From: Aphanocapsa sp. GSE-SYN-MK-11-07L
GTDB lineage: Bacteria; Cyanobacteriota; Cyanobacteriia; Thermosynechococcales; Thermosynechococcaceae
Length of the DNA stretch: 47,847 nucleotides
Direction of reading: 5' to 3'
NCBI GenBank assembly: GCA_019359715.1
Contig: JAHHGS010000098.1
Coordinates: 1 to 47,847, forward strand
Part shown: one piece after another, positions 1-7,797 of the stretch
Numbering within the stretch: position 1 is the stretch's first letter
How the letters are laid out: every line of letters starts with the position of its first letter
Made by a program: the position numbers and the translations under genes
The notes under the pieces: generated by a model
Databases searched by the model: none
Told to the model about the DNA's origin: nothing
The model's input: only the letters and a program-made list of their open reading frames with translations

Positions 1-127
1 CGTAAAGTCACTGAGGAGTTTAAGCAAACGATGGAGATCGTATTTGATGATTATCTACCGCAATGGAATTACACTGCCAAGCCACAAGTGATGTAATTCC
101 GGATCTTATTTAATCCACGATCCTTAG
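1..127 (+). mobile_element. Right end of an ISAzo13-type insertion sequence (partial)
   Basis: Bases 1-96 encode the last 31 residues of a transposase, starting RKVTEEFK, passing through DDYLPQWNYTAKP and ending in TAA. The non-coding tail to 127 ends in TTTAATCCACGATCCTTAG. The same protein tail (RKVAEDF, then DEFLPQWNYTAKP) and the same terminal DNA recur at 43043-43160, which marks both as ends of related elements. The family call, ISAzo13, comes from the remembered FDDYLPxWNY tail. The rest of the element lies outside the window. The two copies differ at many bases, so they are not a recent duplication. Confidence 0.75.
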
Positions 128-599
128 TCACAAATTTAATCCAGTTGGCTAGAGGCATCGAACCAAATGACTTGTAGAGGGCAATGTCCTGAGCGTATGT
201 CCGAGTTGTGGCCAGCTCGTCGTAGGCAATCAGAACACAGATCCTAAATTCATCCTCTAGAAATTCCTGAATCGGAGCAAAATTGGGTTGATGAGCAGCC
301 ATTGCTTGGTCGATGCTGTTAGGGCTTTTATCATAAAGGATTGAGTAGATCTGACGGAAGCCCAGGTAGTGGTTAAGCTCATCCCGTCGCCATCCAGTCT
401 TGAATGCCTCAAACTCAGGTGTAAATGGCAGCCCACTCTGGCTCAGAAAGTCAGAAAAATGCTCGGCATCATACTCAGAACTCAGGTCGCTCCAAATAAT
501 ATCGCGGCTTTGCTCAAGTAACTTGTCTGTGACTTCTAAATCTTTGCGGGTGATGCCATCTAGGAGGGCGATCTCATCCGACTGAGTTGGGTAAGACAT
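128..599 (-). pseudogene. Unknown protein, possibly ferritin-like diiron; 3' end lost to IS insertion
   Basis: About 157 residues survive before the reading frame enters the insertion sequence at 127; the frame then runs on through the IS to a stop at 69. The start at MSYPTQ (599) is preferred; an upstream in-frame start exists at 653. The protein is predicted mostly helical. It has a DELNH segment (an ExxH pattern) and a later YDELATTRTY segment, which loosely recalls four-helix diiron proteins such as ferritin-like or desaturase-like families. That is only a suggestion: the downstream helix that should complete a metal site is missing. There is no signal peptide or membrane segment. I do not recognise the family with certainty. 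Confidence 0.5.
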
Positions 600-676
600 T
601 GTTTTCTCGCTGCTACTATGAATAGTCCGGAGGTCAAAGCCAAACGGATTCATTGGCAGCGATCGGGCGTTGTCAA

Positions 677-1363
677 TTATTTTGACAATCCCTGCATAAA
701 GTCTTGATGCTCAGCCGACTGTAGCCCCTGTTGCAAAACAGCTAACACATGTTGCATGTTGTTGCTCAATAGTGCATCGATCGCTAGCCATAACCCTGGA
801 AAAACTCGACTGCGGATGATACCCTCTGGATCTGGTTGCAGCAGGCTGTACTCTCCATCTACCAGACAAAACCACTCCAACTGGTTTTCAAACGATTGCC
901 AAACGATATATTCCAATACCCCATTTCGCCGATAGGCTTGCTTTTTACTTCCTGTATCAATTGCCGCACTGCTAGCAGCAATTTCGACCACAAGCTCAGG
1001 CGCTCCCTCAATATAGCCATCCCAACTCAGGGTCGTTTGTCCACCCACAGCAGATTCGATAAATAAGACAGCATCCGGTTGGGGTTCATTATCTAGATCC
1101 AATCTTACAGTTGGCTCAATGCTGAGGTCAGTACCTGGGGTCATTGCCTGATAAACTCCTAGCCAAGTCATGACTCGACTGTGAGGTCTACCATGCTGTT
1201 GATGTCTTAATGGCGAAGCCACGTAAACCACTCCTTCAATCAGTTCGGCTTTTTTAATATGAGGTGCAGCCGTGTAGCGGCGCTCAAATTCGGGGCGAGA
1301 GAGCCGATCGCCATTTTCCAGTGGAGGAGTGGGCATTAAGGAGGCTGGCTTCTGGGAGATCAT
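677..1363 (-). CDS. Uma2 family (DUF820) putative endonuclease
   Basis: A roughly 228-residue protein of the Uma2/DUF820 family, expanded in cyanobacteria and built on a PD-(D/E)xK nuclease fold; its substrate is not known. Visible family signatures are LIEGVVY near the N-terminus, EPQPDAVLF (the catalytic Asp), PELVVEIAASSAAID with the Glu, and a following GSKKQAYRRNGVLEYIVW strand-helix. The start at 1363 (MISQKP) is chosen because AGAGG lies about 7 bases upstream; in-frame ATGs at 1399 and 1336 are alternatives. It is divergent from a second Uma2 gene at 1457, with under 100 bp between them. The two proteins are clearly different members, not a tandem duplicate. Confidence 0.85.
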   Translation of the reverse strand: MISQKPASLMPTPPLENGDRLSRPEFERRYTAAPHIKKAELIEGVVYVASPLRHQQHGRPHSRVMTWLGVYQAMTPGTDLSIEPTVRLDLDNEPQPDAVLFIESAVGGQTTLSWDGYIEGAPELVVEIAASSAAIDTGSKKQAYRRNGVLEYIVWQSFENQLEWFCLVDGEYSLLQPDPEGIIRSRVFPGLWLAIDALLSNNMQHVLAVLQQGLQSAEHQDFMQGLSK

Positions 1364-1456
1364 CGGGCAACCTCTAGCATTTGCAAGGGATAGCGCCATT
1401 CTAAAGCATTTCCCAAAGCAGTTATATTAGAAACAATCTCGTTGGAGAATGCCGTT

Positions 1457-2161
1457 ATGGTGCGTTTGGATGTTAATCCCCCCCAATCTGTCAGTGAGGA
1501 TATTTCTGACGAGATCAGGCTACCAACTAATCTATATAGTGATGAGCCACCCTTGGAAACTGACTTTCACCGTCGCCAAATTGACCTATTGATTCGACTG
1601 CTAGAATTCTGGTGGCAAGACCGCCCTGATTTCTATATTTCTGGTAATCTGACGGTCTATTACAACCAGCAGCAGCTTAAAAATCTTGACTTCCGAGGGC
1701 CAGATGTGTTCGTTGTCTTAGGAGCTGAGAAACGCGATCGCCGCAGTTGGACGATTTGGGAAGAAGGGGGCAAATACCCGAACGTCGTCATTGAGCTATT
1801 GTCTAGTTCCACCGCAACGGTGGACAAAGGCACAAAGAAAGACTTGTACCAAGATGTCTGGCGAGTGCCCGACTATTTCTGGTTCCACCCGGAGACGCTG
1901 GAGTTTGCGGGGTTTCACTTAGGGGATGGTCGCTATGCAGCGATCGCCCCCACTGAGTCTGGATGGCTGTGGAGTGAACAGCTTGAGTTATATCTCGGTA
2001 TCCATGAGCGGCAGTTGCGCTGGTTTAGTGCCGAGGGGCAGTTAATTCCGTTGCCGGAAGAGCAGGCACAGCAAGCTGAAGCGCAGGAGCGGCAGCGTTC
2101 TGAACGATTAGCGGCTATTTTGCGATCGCAAGGCATTGATCCAGATCAACTCCCTGAATAG
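1457..2161 (+). CDS. Uma2 family (DUF820) putative endonuclease
   Basis: A 234-residue Uma2/DUF820 protein. The core runs from the FHRRQIDLLIRLL helix through FYISGNLTVYY, RGPDVFVVLG (acidic residue of the PD-(D/E)xK site), PNVVIELLSSSTATVDKGTKK (Glu and Lys) and YQDVWRVPDYFWF. The C-terminus is a short charged, Gln/Glu/Arg-rich helix (about residues 195-225), as commonly seen in this family. ATG at 1457 is preferred over the in-frame TTG at 1442 because GGAG lies just before it. Function is unknown; the fold suggests nucleic-acid cleavage. Confidence 0.85.
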   Translation: MVRLDVNPPQSVSEDISDEIRLPTNLYSDEPPLETDFHRRQIDLLIRLLEFWWQDRPDFYISGNLTVYYNQQQLKNLDFRGPDVFVVLGAEKRDRRSWTIWEEGGKYPNVVIELLSSSTATVDKGTKKDLYQDVWRVPDYFWFHPETLEFAGFHLGDGRYAAIAPTESGWLWSEQLELYLGIHERQLRWFSAEGQLIPLPEEQAQQAEAQERQRSERLAAILRSQGIDPDQLPE

Positions 2162-2182
2162 GAGTGGTCGCTTCAGTAGTAT

Positions 2183-2662
2183 CTAGAGCTTCTTGAAATA
2201 TCTGGCGATCGGTAACAGCTCGAAGCCAGCTTTTTCGTAGGTGTGACGGGCCGGGGCATGACCAGGATCACCCCCAGTTTCAACCATCGCGATAGACATC
2301 CCAGCCTCTTTGATCCAAGCCAGCGCAAATTCTATCAGAGCAGTGCCAATGCCGTGACCTTGAACGTCTGGATCGACAGCAACCATGTAGATTTCACCCA
2401 TGCTGTCTTCTGAGTGGAGTTTGACGGCTACAAAGCCCAGAGTAGAATCTGCATCAATCGCAACCCAGACATTTGTGTCTTCCGCAGCACAGACATCCTC
2501 GACAGCCTTCTCCTGGCTCACCCGCCAATGATCGGGATAAAACGCCTGGTACACATCAGCATTCATTGCTTGATGAATTGACTCAAAGACTGGAGTCCAT
2601 GCCCGCAGAGCCAGACGAATGACTGCATCAAGGTGGTGATGGGTATAGGGTTCAATCTGCAT
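2183..2662 (-). CDS. GNAT family N-acetyltransferase
   Basis: About 159 residues with the layout of Gcn5-related acetyltransferases, which transfer acetyl from acetyl-CoA to an amine. The pattern includes LGFVAVKL and GEIYMVAVDPDVQGHGIGTAL, where Q-x-x-G-x-G/A is the pyrophosphate-binding motif A. A C-terminal Y-EKAGFELLP strand follows (motif B). The start at MQIEPYTHHHLDAV (2662) matches the usual family N-terminus; an in-frame extension to 2743 is possible but looks non-homologous. The acceptor substrate cannot be inferred. It lies directly downstream of mutY on the same strand, about 95 bp away, and may be co-transcribed with it. Confidence 0.85.
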   Translation of the reverse strand: MQIEPYTHHHLDAVIRLALRAWTPVFESIHQAMNADVYQAFYPDHWRVSQEKAVEDVCAAEDTNVWVAIDADSTLGFVAVKLHSEDSMGEIYMVAVDPDVQGHGIGTALIEFALAWIKEAGMSIAMVETGGDPGHAPARHTYEKAGFELLPIARYFKKL

Positions 2663-2757
2663 TTTGGTAAGACTTTTATGCTGGAAGATTCTAGATGCAG
2701 CAGAATTTACCTGCATTACGTGGGGTAGATCAACAATTCTCAAGCTCTAACCCAGAA

Positions 2758-3891
2758 TTAACGTTGGCGTAAAGCTGCAATGATTCGCTCATTTGCTTTT
2801 GGAAATGGAAAATCATCTAGTTCAGATAAGCTGACCCAGCGCACTTCATCGCATTCTAGAGGTTGGGGTTCACCTTGCAGATGACGGCAGTGATGGACAT
2901 TTAGGGTGACTTTGAAGTGCGTGTAGGTGTGGTCAAGCGTGATTAGGCGATCGCCCACCTCAATTTCTATCCCCAGCTCTTCCCGAATTTCGCGGGCAAT
3001 ACAATCTGGCACGGTTTCACCGGGTTCGATTTTGCCGCCGGGAAACTCCCACAGTCCGCCCAACAAGCCCTCTTGGCGGCGGCGATCGATCAAAATTTGC
3101 CCCTGCTGATTCCAAATCACAGCCACGCCAATTTGTTTATGGGGTAAGGGAACAGCAGCTTCGCGCATCGGTAGAGTAGATTGCAGGTTGAGTTGGTGGG
3201 CATGGCAGAGGGTTAACCACGGGCACAGCAGGCAGCTCGGCGCTTTTGGGGTACAAACCGTTGCTCCTAAGTCCATGATTGCCTGATTAAAGTCACGGGC
3301 TTGATCGGGAGCAAGCACTTGCTCAGAGATTTGCCAAAGCTGCGACTCCGCCCGTTTTAGCGGCAGAGGGAGGGCAACTAAGCGGGCCAATACCCTCTTC
3401 ACATTACCATCCAAAATTGGCTGCGGTTGGTTGAAGGCAGCACTTAGAATGCCGCCCGCTGTCGTTCGACCAATTCCCGGCAGCGCAATCGCCTGCTCGT
3501 ATTGGGTTGGAAATTGCCCACCCCAGTCTTGGACAATTTTGCTGGCAGCCCGATGCAAATTCCTGGCCCTGGCATAGTAGCCCAAACCCTGCCAGAGTTT
3601 GAGCACTTGCTGCTGCTCAGCTTTCGCCAAATCAAAAACGGTTGGAAACGCCTTCAGCCAGCGCTGGTAGTAGGGAATCACCGTTTGGACTTGGGTCTGC
3701 TGAAGCATGATTTCAGAGATCCAAATCGCGTAAGGGTCTTGGGTCTGCCGCCAAGGTAAGTCTCGCCCTTGCTGGTGATACCAATCGAGGAGCGATCGCC
3801 GCAGTTGCTCAATTTCTGAACGGGTGAGGGGCGATCGCAGATACCCAGCCGGACTGTCTTTTGCTTTGCTGCCCAATGTACCTCTATTCAA
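2758..3891 (-). CDS. mutY: A/G-specific adenine glycosylase MutY
   Basis: A base-excision repair enzyme that removes adenine mispaired with 8-oxoguanine. The N-terminal HhH-GPD domain shows the catalytic Glu60 in SEIMLQQTQV, the helix-hairpin-helix LPGIGRTTAGGI (137-148) and the catalytic Asp161 in DGNVKRVLAR. The [4Fe-4S] ligands are Cys213, Cys220, Cys223 and Cys229 with the canonical C-x6-C-x2-C-x5-C spacing. The C-terminal domain is NUDIX-like with a complete NUDIX box (about 285-307, including REIREELG), used in MutY for 8-oxoG recognition. The reading frame opens with TTG at 3891 and no upstream in-frame ATG is seen; the first 15-20 residues are uncertain. Length 377 is normal. Confidence 0.95.
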   Translation of the reverse strand: MNRGTLGSKAKDSPAGYLRSPLTRSEIEQLRRSLLDWYHQQGRDLPWRQTQDPYAIWISEIMLQQTQVQTVIPYYQRWLKAFPTVFDLAKAEQQQVLKLWQGLGYYARARNLHRAASKIVQDWGGQFPTQYEQAIALPGIGRTTAGGILSAAFNQPQPILDGNVKRVLARLVALPLPLKRAESQLWQISEQVLAPDQARDFNQAIMDLGATVCTPKAPSCLLCPWLTLCHAHQLNLQSTLPMREAAVPLPHKQIGVAVIWNQQGQILIDRRRQEGLLGGLWEFPGGKIEPGETVPDCIAREIREELGIEIEVGDRLITLDHTYTHFKVTLNVHHCRHLQGEPQPLECDEVRWVSLSELDDFPFPKANERIIAALRQR

Positions 3892-3994
3892 TAGCAGTGA
3901 GTGGACTGGATTTGACCCAGCCCACTCATCATTACAGATCCAAAATGTTAATCAGCCATAGCTTTCAAAACTTATCAGCCCCATTTGTTGCAGT

Positions 3995-4354
3995 TTAGAA
4001 ATTTCCGGCTGGTGGGATGTCTGAGCTTTCAGGGGAAATCTCGATCGCTTGAAAGGCTTGCTCAAAGTTCATCCGCTGTTCAGCGGCTTTTAGAAAATAG
4101 CCGTTCATCATTGAGGCGGCCATCAACCGACCCAAATTTTCGCGGCTGGTCGTAATCATTACCCCGAACTGATCGCTGGGTAGCGCCCCTAACATAGAGA
4201 TAATATGACGTTCCATCATCTCCATCACTTCTGGAGAGCTGGGGCGAGAGATTTGGGCAACTGTCTCCGGTTCCATCGCTTGCACGTACTGCCAAAGTGC
4301 GCTGTCACCCGTCGTATCGCCTAGATTAAATTCTTGGTTAATTAGGTTGTCCAT
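3995..4354 (-). CDS. DUF760 domain protein
   Basis: A 119-residue soluble protein matching the DUF760 family of cyanobacteria and plastids. Typical segments are LWQYVQAMEPETVAQISRPS, MMERHIISMLGALP, FGVMITTSRENLGRLMAASMMNGYFLKAAEQR and a Pro/Ser-rich tail. The function of the family is not established. It has its own upstream region of about 170 bp shared divergently with the next gene. No metal or catalytic motif is evident. Confidence 0.85.
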   Translation of the reverse strand: MDNLINQEFNLGDTTGDSALWQYVQAMEPETVAQISRPSSPEVMEMMERHIISMLGALPSDQFGVMITTSRENLGRLMAASMMNGYFLKAAEQRMNFEQAFQAIEISPESSDIPPAGNF

Positions 4355-4577
4355 GGCATTTAAGCCTTCTGCTTGTCACAGCAATTCATGTTTGTAGAAA
4401 CAACTTAACAAGCCTTGATAGCCCTTCGCAGTGAGTGGAACCGAACCAAAGATAGACGGATTTTGCCCCCTTGTTCGCTAGACTAAATCCTACAGATTCA
4501 ATTCGCACCGAGAGCTTAGATCTAGTGTGCAACTCCCAGTCAGCTTTCCTAATTCACCTCTCAGATTTCAGGTAGCT

Positions 4578-4850
4578 ATGATTTTTCTTTTACACTCTCT
4601 AGCCCAGCTACTTGCTCCTGCCCTGGTTCCAATCTGCTGCGTGATGGCTTGGGGACTAACGATCATGATGTTGTCGAGTTTGTGGTCGCTGGGCAAAGAT
4701 GTTGTTAAGCAAGTCAAACGATTGCACACAATTCCCTGCGCTAACTGTGTGTTTTTAACTGGCGATTACCACCTCAAATGCACGGTCAATCCCTGCGGGG
4801 CACTGACGGAAGCGGCGATCGATTGCCCCGACTACCGACCCGTTTCTTAA
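4578..4850 (+). CDS. Small cyanobacterial membrane-anchored cysteine protein, function unknown
   Basis: A protein of about 90 residues. A strongly hydrophobic N-terminal half (about residues 1-37, one or two membrane passes) is followed by a basic linker and a compact cytoplasmic-type domain with four cysteines: IPCANCVFLTGDYHLKC, CGALTEAAI and DCPDYRPVS. The Cys spacing (C-x2-C-x10-C, x4-C, then C) suggests metal binding or a redox pair, by inference only. I recognise the segment as a conserved cyanobacterial hypothetical protein. The ATG at 4578 is preferred because AGG lies closely upstream; a GTG at 4527 would add 17 residues. Confidence 0.65.
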   Translation: MIFLLHSLAQLLAPALVPICCVMAWGLTIMMLSSLWSLGKDVVKQVKRLHTIPCANCVFLTGDYHLKCTVNPCGALTEAAIDCPDYRPVS

Positions 4851-4884
4851 AAACAGGAGTTATGCAGCGGAAGCCTAAAATTTT

Positions 4885-4927
4885 GATCCCCCTAAATTCC
4901 CCTTAAAAAGGGGAATTTAGGGGGATC
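4885..4927. repeat. Perfect 43-bp palindrome (MITE-like intergenic repeat)
   Basis: A 20-base arm beginning GATCCCCCTAAATTCC and ending CCTT, a 3-base AAA spacer, then the exact reverse complement of the arm. The GATCCCCCTAAA...TTTAGGGGGATC type is common between cyanobacterial genes and behaves like a dispersed miniature element. In either transcription direction it would form a very stable hairpin. Here it lies between the small membrane-protein gene and the SPFH gene, where it could act as a terminator or RNA-processing signal. Confidence 0.8.
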
Positions 4928-5035
4928 ATTCCCGATCGAGCAGTAGGCAATTTAAGAACCCCAATCCTGTCGATCCAGGCTTAGGATTGTTTTAGCTGCC
5001 TTGGCTGACCCCAGATTGAGATTTTCTAGCCCACA

Positions 5036-5875
5036 ATGCAAAAGCAATTTACTTCAGACTGGCAGCGCCTTCTGCTCGGATCTGTGTTCGCCCTCGTTTT
5101 ACTGCTTGGCCTGAATTCCTTTGTAATTATTAACCCTAGCGAAGCAGGGGTGCTGAGTGTATTAGGCAAAGCTCAAGATCAGCCGTTGCTAGAGGGCATT
5201 CACTTTAAGCCGCCCTTTGTTTCCCAGGTTGATGTCTACGATGTGACGGTGCAAAAGTTTGAAGTACCGGCCCAGAGCGCCAGCAAAGATTTGCAGGATA
5301 TTACGGCTAGCTTTGCGATTAATTTTCGGCTTGACCCGACTCAGGTGGTGATGGTTCGCCGTACGCAGGGCAGCTTGCAAAATATTGTCTCCAAAATTAT
5401 CGCTCCCCAAACCCAGGAATCGTTTAAGGTAGCGGCAGCTCGCCGGACGGCTGAAGAGGCAATTACGCAGCGAGAAACCCTCAAACAAGATTTTGACTCG
5501 GCCCTCAGCGATCGGCTCAAAAAGTATGCCGTCATTGTCTTAGATACCAGCGTCGTTGATCTAAATTTCTCCAAAGAATTTTCTAAAGCGGTTGAAGATA
5601 AGCAAATTGCCGAGCAGCGGGCCCAGCGAGCCGTCTATGTCGCCCAAGAAGCTTCTCAGGAAGCCCATGCCGACGTGAACCGGGCCCAAGGCAAGGCAGA
5701 AGCCCAGAAGCTGCTGGCTGAAACCCTGAAAGCAGAGGGCGGACAGTTAGTGCTGCAAAAAGAGGCGATCGCCGCTTGGCGGGAAGGCGGGGCGCAGGTG
5801 CCAAAGGTGCTGGTGATTGGCAAAGAAGGGGCTGGCTTGCCGTTTATGTTGAATTTAGAGAACGCCCAAAAATAA
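5036..5875 (+). CDS. SPFH/prohibitin family membrane protein
   Basis: A 279-residue member of the SPFH superfamily, which oligomerises at the membrane and often acts as a chaperone or scaffold for membrane proteins and proteases. An N-terminal anchor (about residues 11-30) is followed by the SPFH domain starting at VIINPSEAGVLSVLGKAQ, with the typical GIHFKPPFVSQVDVYDVTVQKFEV run. A long Ala/Glu/Gln-rich coiled coil (about 190-240, EDKQIAEQRAQRAVYVAQEA) follows, then a short hydrophobic tail. It resembles cyanobacterial prohibitin homologues such as Synechocystis Phb1. Its TAA overlaps the lspA start by one base (TAATG), so the two are almost certainly translationally coupled. Confidence 0.9.
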   Translation: MQKQFTSDWQRLLLGSVFALVLLLGLNSFVIINPSEAGVLSVLGKAQDQPLLEGIHFKPPFVSQVDVYDVTVQKFEVPAQSASKDLQDITASFAINFRLDPTQVVMVRRTQGSLQNIVSKIIAPQTQESFKVAAARRTAEEAITQRETLKQDFDSALSDRLKKYAVIVLDTSVVDLNFSKEFSKAVEDKQIAEQRAQRAVYVAQEASQEAHADVNRAQGKAEAQKLLAETLKAEGGQLVLQKEAIAAWREGGAQVPKVLVIGKEGAGLPFMLNLENAQK

Positions 5876-6363
5876 TGCTTGGTTTGTTTTTGAAGAACTA
5901 CTCTTTTTGGATTGTGGCCTTGGTCAGCCTGCTGTGCGATCGGCTGACTAAAATTTGGATTGTCCAAAACTTTGAGCTGACGGCTCCGGCTCAAACCGTG
6001 CCGCTCTGGGCGGGCGTGTTTCATATTACCTACGTCACCAACAAGGGGGCAGCCTTTAGTCTGTTTAGTCAGGGGGGCGAATGGTTGCGCTGGCTATCTC
6101 TAGTTGTGAGTCTAGGCTTGATTGCCTTGGGGTTATTTGGGCCAAAACTCACCCGCTGGGAGCAGTTGGGCTATGGGTTTTTGCTGGGCGGAGCGGCTGG
6201 GAATGGTCTCGATCGGTTTATTACCGGCGAAGTGGTGGACTTTCTAGACTTTCGGCTGATTAATTTTCCAGTCTTTAATCTGGCCGACGTGTTTATCAAT
6301 ATTGGGATTGCCTGCTTACTGATCGCCGCCTGGACTAACCGCTCCGATGCCACGACGGATTAA
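5875..6363 (+). CDS. lspA: Lipoprotein signal peptidase (signal peptidase II)
   Basis: A 162-residue integral membrane aspartic protease that cleaves lipoprotein signal peptides after diacylglyceryl modification. Four hydrophobic segments are visible. The two catalytic aspartates sit in the conserved boxes GNGLDRF (Asp113) and FNLADVFI (Asp138); the NxGAAF box is present as NKGAAFSLF. The start at 5875 is the ATG overlapping the SPFH stop codon and gives the standard family length. The frame is open further upstream, but that part lies inside the SPFH gene. Confidence 0.95.
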   Translation: MLGLFLKNYSFWIVALVSLLCDRLTKIWIVQNFELTAPAQTVPLWAGVFHITYVTNKGAAFSLFSQGGEWLRWLSLVVSLGLIALGLFGPKLTRWEQLGYGFLLGGAAGNGLDRFITGEVVDFLDFRLINFPVFNLADVFINIGIACLLIAAWTNRSDATTD

Positions 6364-6397
6364 ATCGAAGGTCGTCCTCAATATGATGACTGCTGTC

Positions 6398-6415
6398 AAA
6401 ACTCTATAGAGTTTT
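6398..6415 (+). terminator. Perfect 18-bp palindrome downstream of lspA, possible terminator
   Basis: AAAACTCTATAGAGTTTT is a perfect palindrome 35 bp after the lspA stop. As RNA it gives a short hairpin with a U-run built into its 3' arm, so it could be a weak intrinsic terminator; an operator is the alternative. No strong G+C stem is present. Confidence 0.3.
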
Positions 6416-6540
6416 CAGATTGGCTCTGAATTGGAAGTGCTAACATGCAGCAAGCTCTAAAAATAAAACGACTCAAGCGCAAAGGACGCAGCGACAGACC
6501 CGAATCTGGCGATTAAGCTAGACTGTAAAGGTATCGTTTG

Positions 6541-6557
6541 TCCCTCGCCAAGAGGGA
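6541..6557 (+). promoter_or_regulatory. Short hairpin in the cp12 upstream region
   Basis: TCCCTC, a GCCAA loop and GAGGGA form a six-base-pair stem about 75 bp before the cp12 start codon. The roughly 266-bp space between lspA and cp12 otherwise shows no convincing gene. The hairpin may lie in the 5' leader of cp12; whether it regulates anything is unknown. Confidence 0.25.
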
Positions 6558-6629
6558 GTTAGTCCAAAATGTTGAGTCAGTCTTTTAGCAGAGTTGCTTC
6601 TACTGACTAAGGTGATTGAGAAAAGTCCT

Positions 6630-6857
6630 ATGAGCAATATTCAAGAACAAATTGAACAAGAGCGTGAACAGGCTCGTGCCGTTTGCGATGTCAAGGGGGG
6701 AACCTCTGGTGAATGTGCAGCCGCTTGGGACGCCGTTGAAGAATTACAGGCGGAAGCCTCCCATCAGCGTGGCGACGTAGAGAACGTTAAGAACTCTCTA
6801 GAGCAATACTGCGACGACAATCCTGAAGCAGTTGAATGCCGGATTTATGACGACTAG
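6630..6857 (+). CDS. cp12: CP12, Calvin-cycle regulatory protein
   Basis: A 75-residue redox-switched protein that bridges GAPDH and phosphoribulokinase and inactivates both in the dark. Diagnostic features are the N-terminal cysteine pair Cys19/Cys29, the AWDAVEEL core (32-39) needed for PRK contact, and the C-terminal pair Cys61/Cys70 within YCDDNPEAVECRIYDD, the GAPDH-binding tail. The start at MSNIQEQ (6630) gives the normal CP12 length; the frame is open upstream to 6594. The next gene starts 48 bp later on the same strand. Confidence 0.95.
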   Translation: MSNIQEQIEQEREQARAVCDVKGGTSGECAAAWDAVEELQAEASHQRGDVENVKNSLEQYCDDNPEAVECRIYDD

Positions 6858-6904
6858 AGTAAGCGGAAACGCTTGTTGAAACTGAGCTGAAAATTTCGGT
6901 TGGC

Positions 6905-7774
6905 ATGCACCAGAAAAGTAGTTCTGCGATCGCCAAGCAGGTTAGCCAATTCACGGGGACTGATTTTCTGGTGCAAGACTGCCGCTCTGTTGGCGGTGGA
7001 AGTATTAATCAAGCCTATATTTTGCTTGGTGATCGGCTGAGTTATTTTGTCAAATTCAATCAGCCAGCTCGACTGAGTATGTTTGAAGCCGAGGCGCTAG
7101 CTCTCCGGCAAATTGCCCAGACTGCTACGATCCGCGTTCCTCAGCCGATTTGCTTGGGGATCACTGATCAGCACAGCTATCTTGTCCTAGAACACTTAAA
7201 TTTGGTCGGGTCTGGCGATTGGCAAAGCATGGGTCGCCACCTGGCCGCTTTGCATCAAAAGGCGAATGCTGATCTGTTTGGCTGGCAGCAAGACAATACA
7301 ATCGGCAGCACGCCCCAGTCCAATCCTTGGTCAGCGTCTTGGCCAGAATTTTTTACTCAGCAGCGCTTGGGCTATCAATTGAAGCTAGCCCAACGGCGAG
7401 GCGGATCTTTCTCAAAATCCTCAGCCTTACTAGAGTGTGTTGCTCAGCAGCTTCAGCATCAGCCTACCCCCGCCTTGGTGCATGGAGATCTATGGTCAGG
7501 TAATGCTGCCTTTACCGCGGTTGGGCAGCCTGTGATATTTGATCCGGCGGCTTACTATGGCGATCGCGAAGTTGACCTAGCAATGACGGAGCTATTTGGT
7601 GGCTTTCCAGCCAGCTTTTACCAGGGCTATCAGCAGGTTTTGCCGATCAGCGCCGACTATCAGCAGCGGAAAGTAATTTATAACCTTTATCACATCCTCA
7701 ATCATTTCAATTTGTTTGGCGGTGGCTACGCGTCGCAAGCCCATCGAATGATTGAGCAAATTTTGCGAGCTTGA
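6905..7774 (+). CDS. Fructosamine kinase family protein
   Basis: A 289-residue member of the fructosamine/ketosamine-3-kinase family, protein-kinase-like phosphotransferases that phosphorylate sugars on glycated proteins and so trigger deglycation. Visible landmarks are CRSVGGGSINQAYIL (nucleotide-binding loop), YFVKFN (ATP-contacting Lys), the acidic EAEALALRQIA helix, LVHGDLWSGN (catalytic Asp and Asn) and VIFDPAAYYGDREVDLAM (DFG-equivalent Asp). Length is normal. It converges with hom, 23 bp between stops. Confidence 0.93.
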   Translation: MHQKSSSAIAKQVSQFTGTDFLVQDCRSVGGGSINQAYILLGDRLSYFVKFNQPARLSMFEAEALALRQIAQTATIRVPQPICLGITDQHSYLVLEHLNLVGSGDWQSMGRHLAALHQKANADLFGWQQDNTIGSTPQSNPWSASWPEFFTQQRLGYQLKLAQRRGGSFSKSSALLECVAQQLQHQPTPALVHGDLWSGNAAFTAVGQPVIFDPAAYYGDREVDLAMTELFGGFPASFYQGYQQVLPISADYQQRKVIYNLYHILNHFNLFGGGYASQAHRMIEQILRA

Positions 7775-7797
7775 TCCCCGCTAATTACTGCAAAGCT

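Noticed and set aside
1951-2130. Frequent GCGATCGC octamers as a CRISPR or regulatory array
   Set aside because: They are the HIP1 sequence common throughout many cyanobacterial genomes, irregularly spaced and largely inside genes.
6445-6516. A 23-codon Lys/Arg-rich frame (MQQALKIKRLKRKGRSDRP) upstream of cp12
   Set aside because: Too short to judge, no ribosome-binding site; left as unassigned leader sequence.
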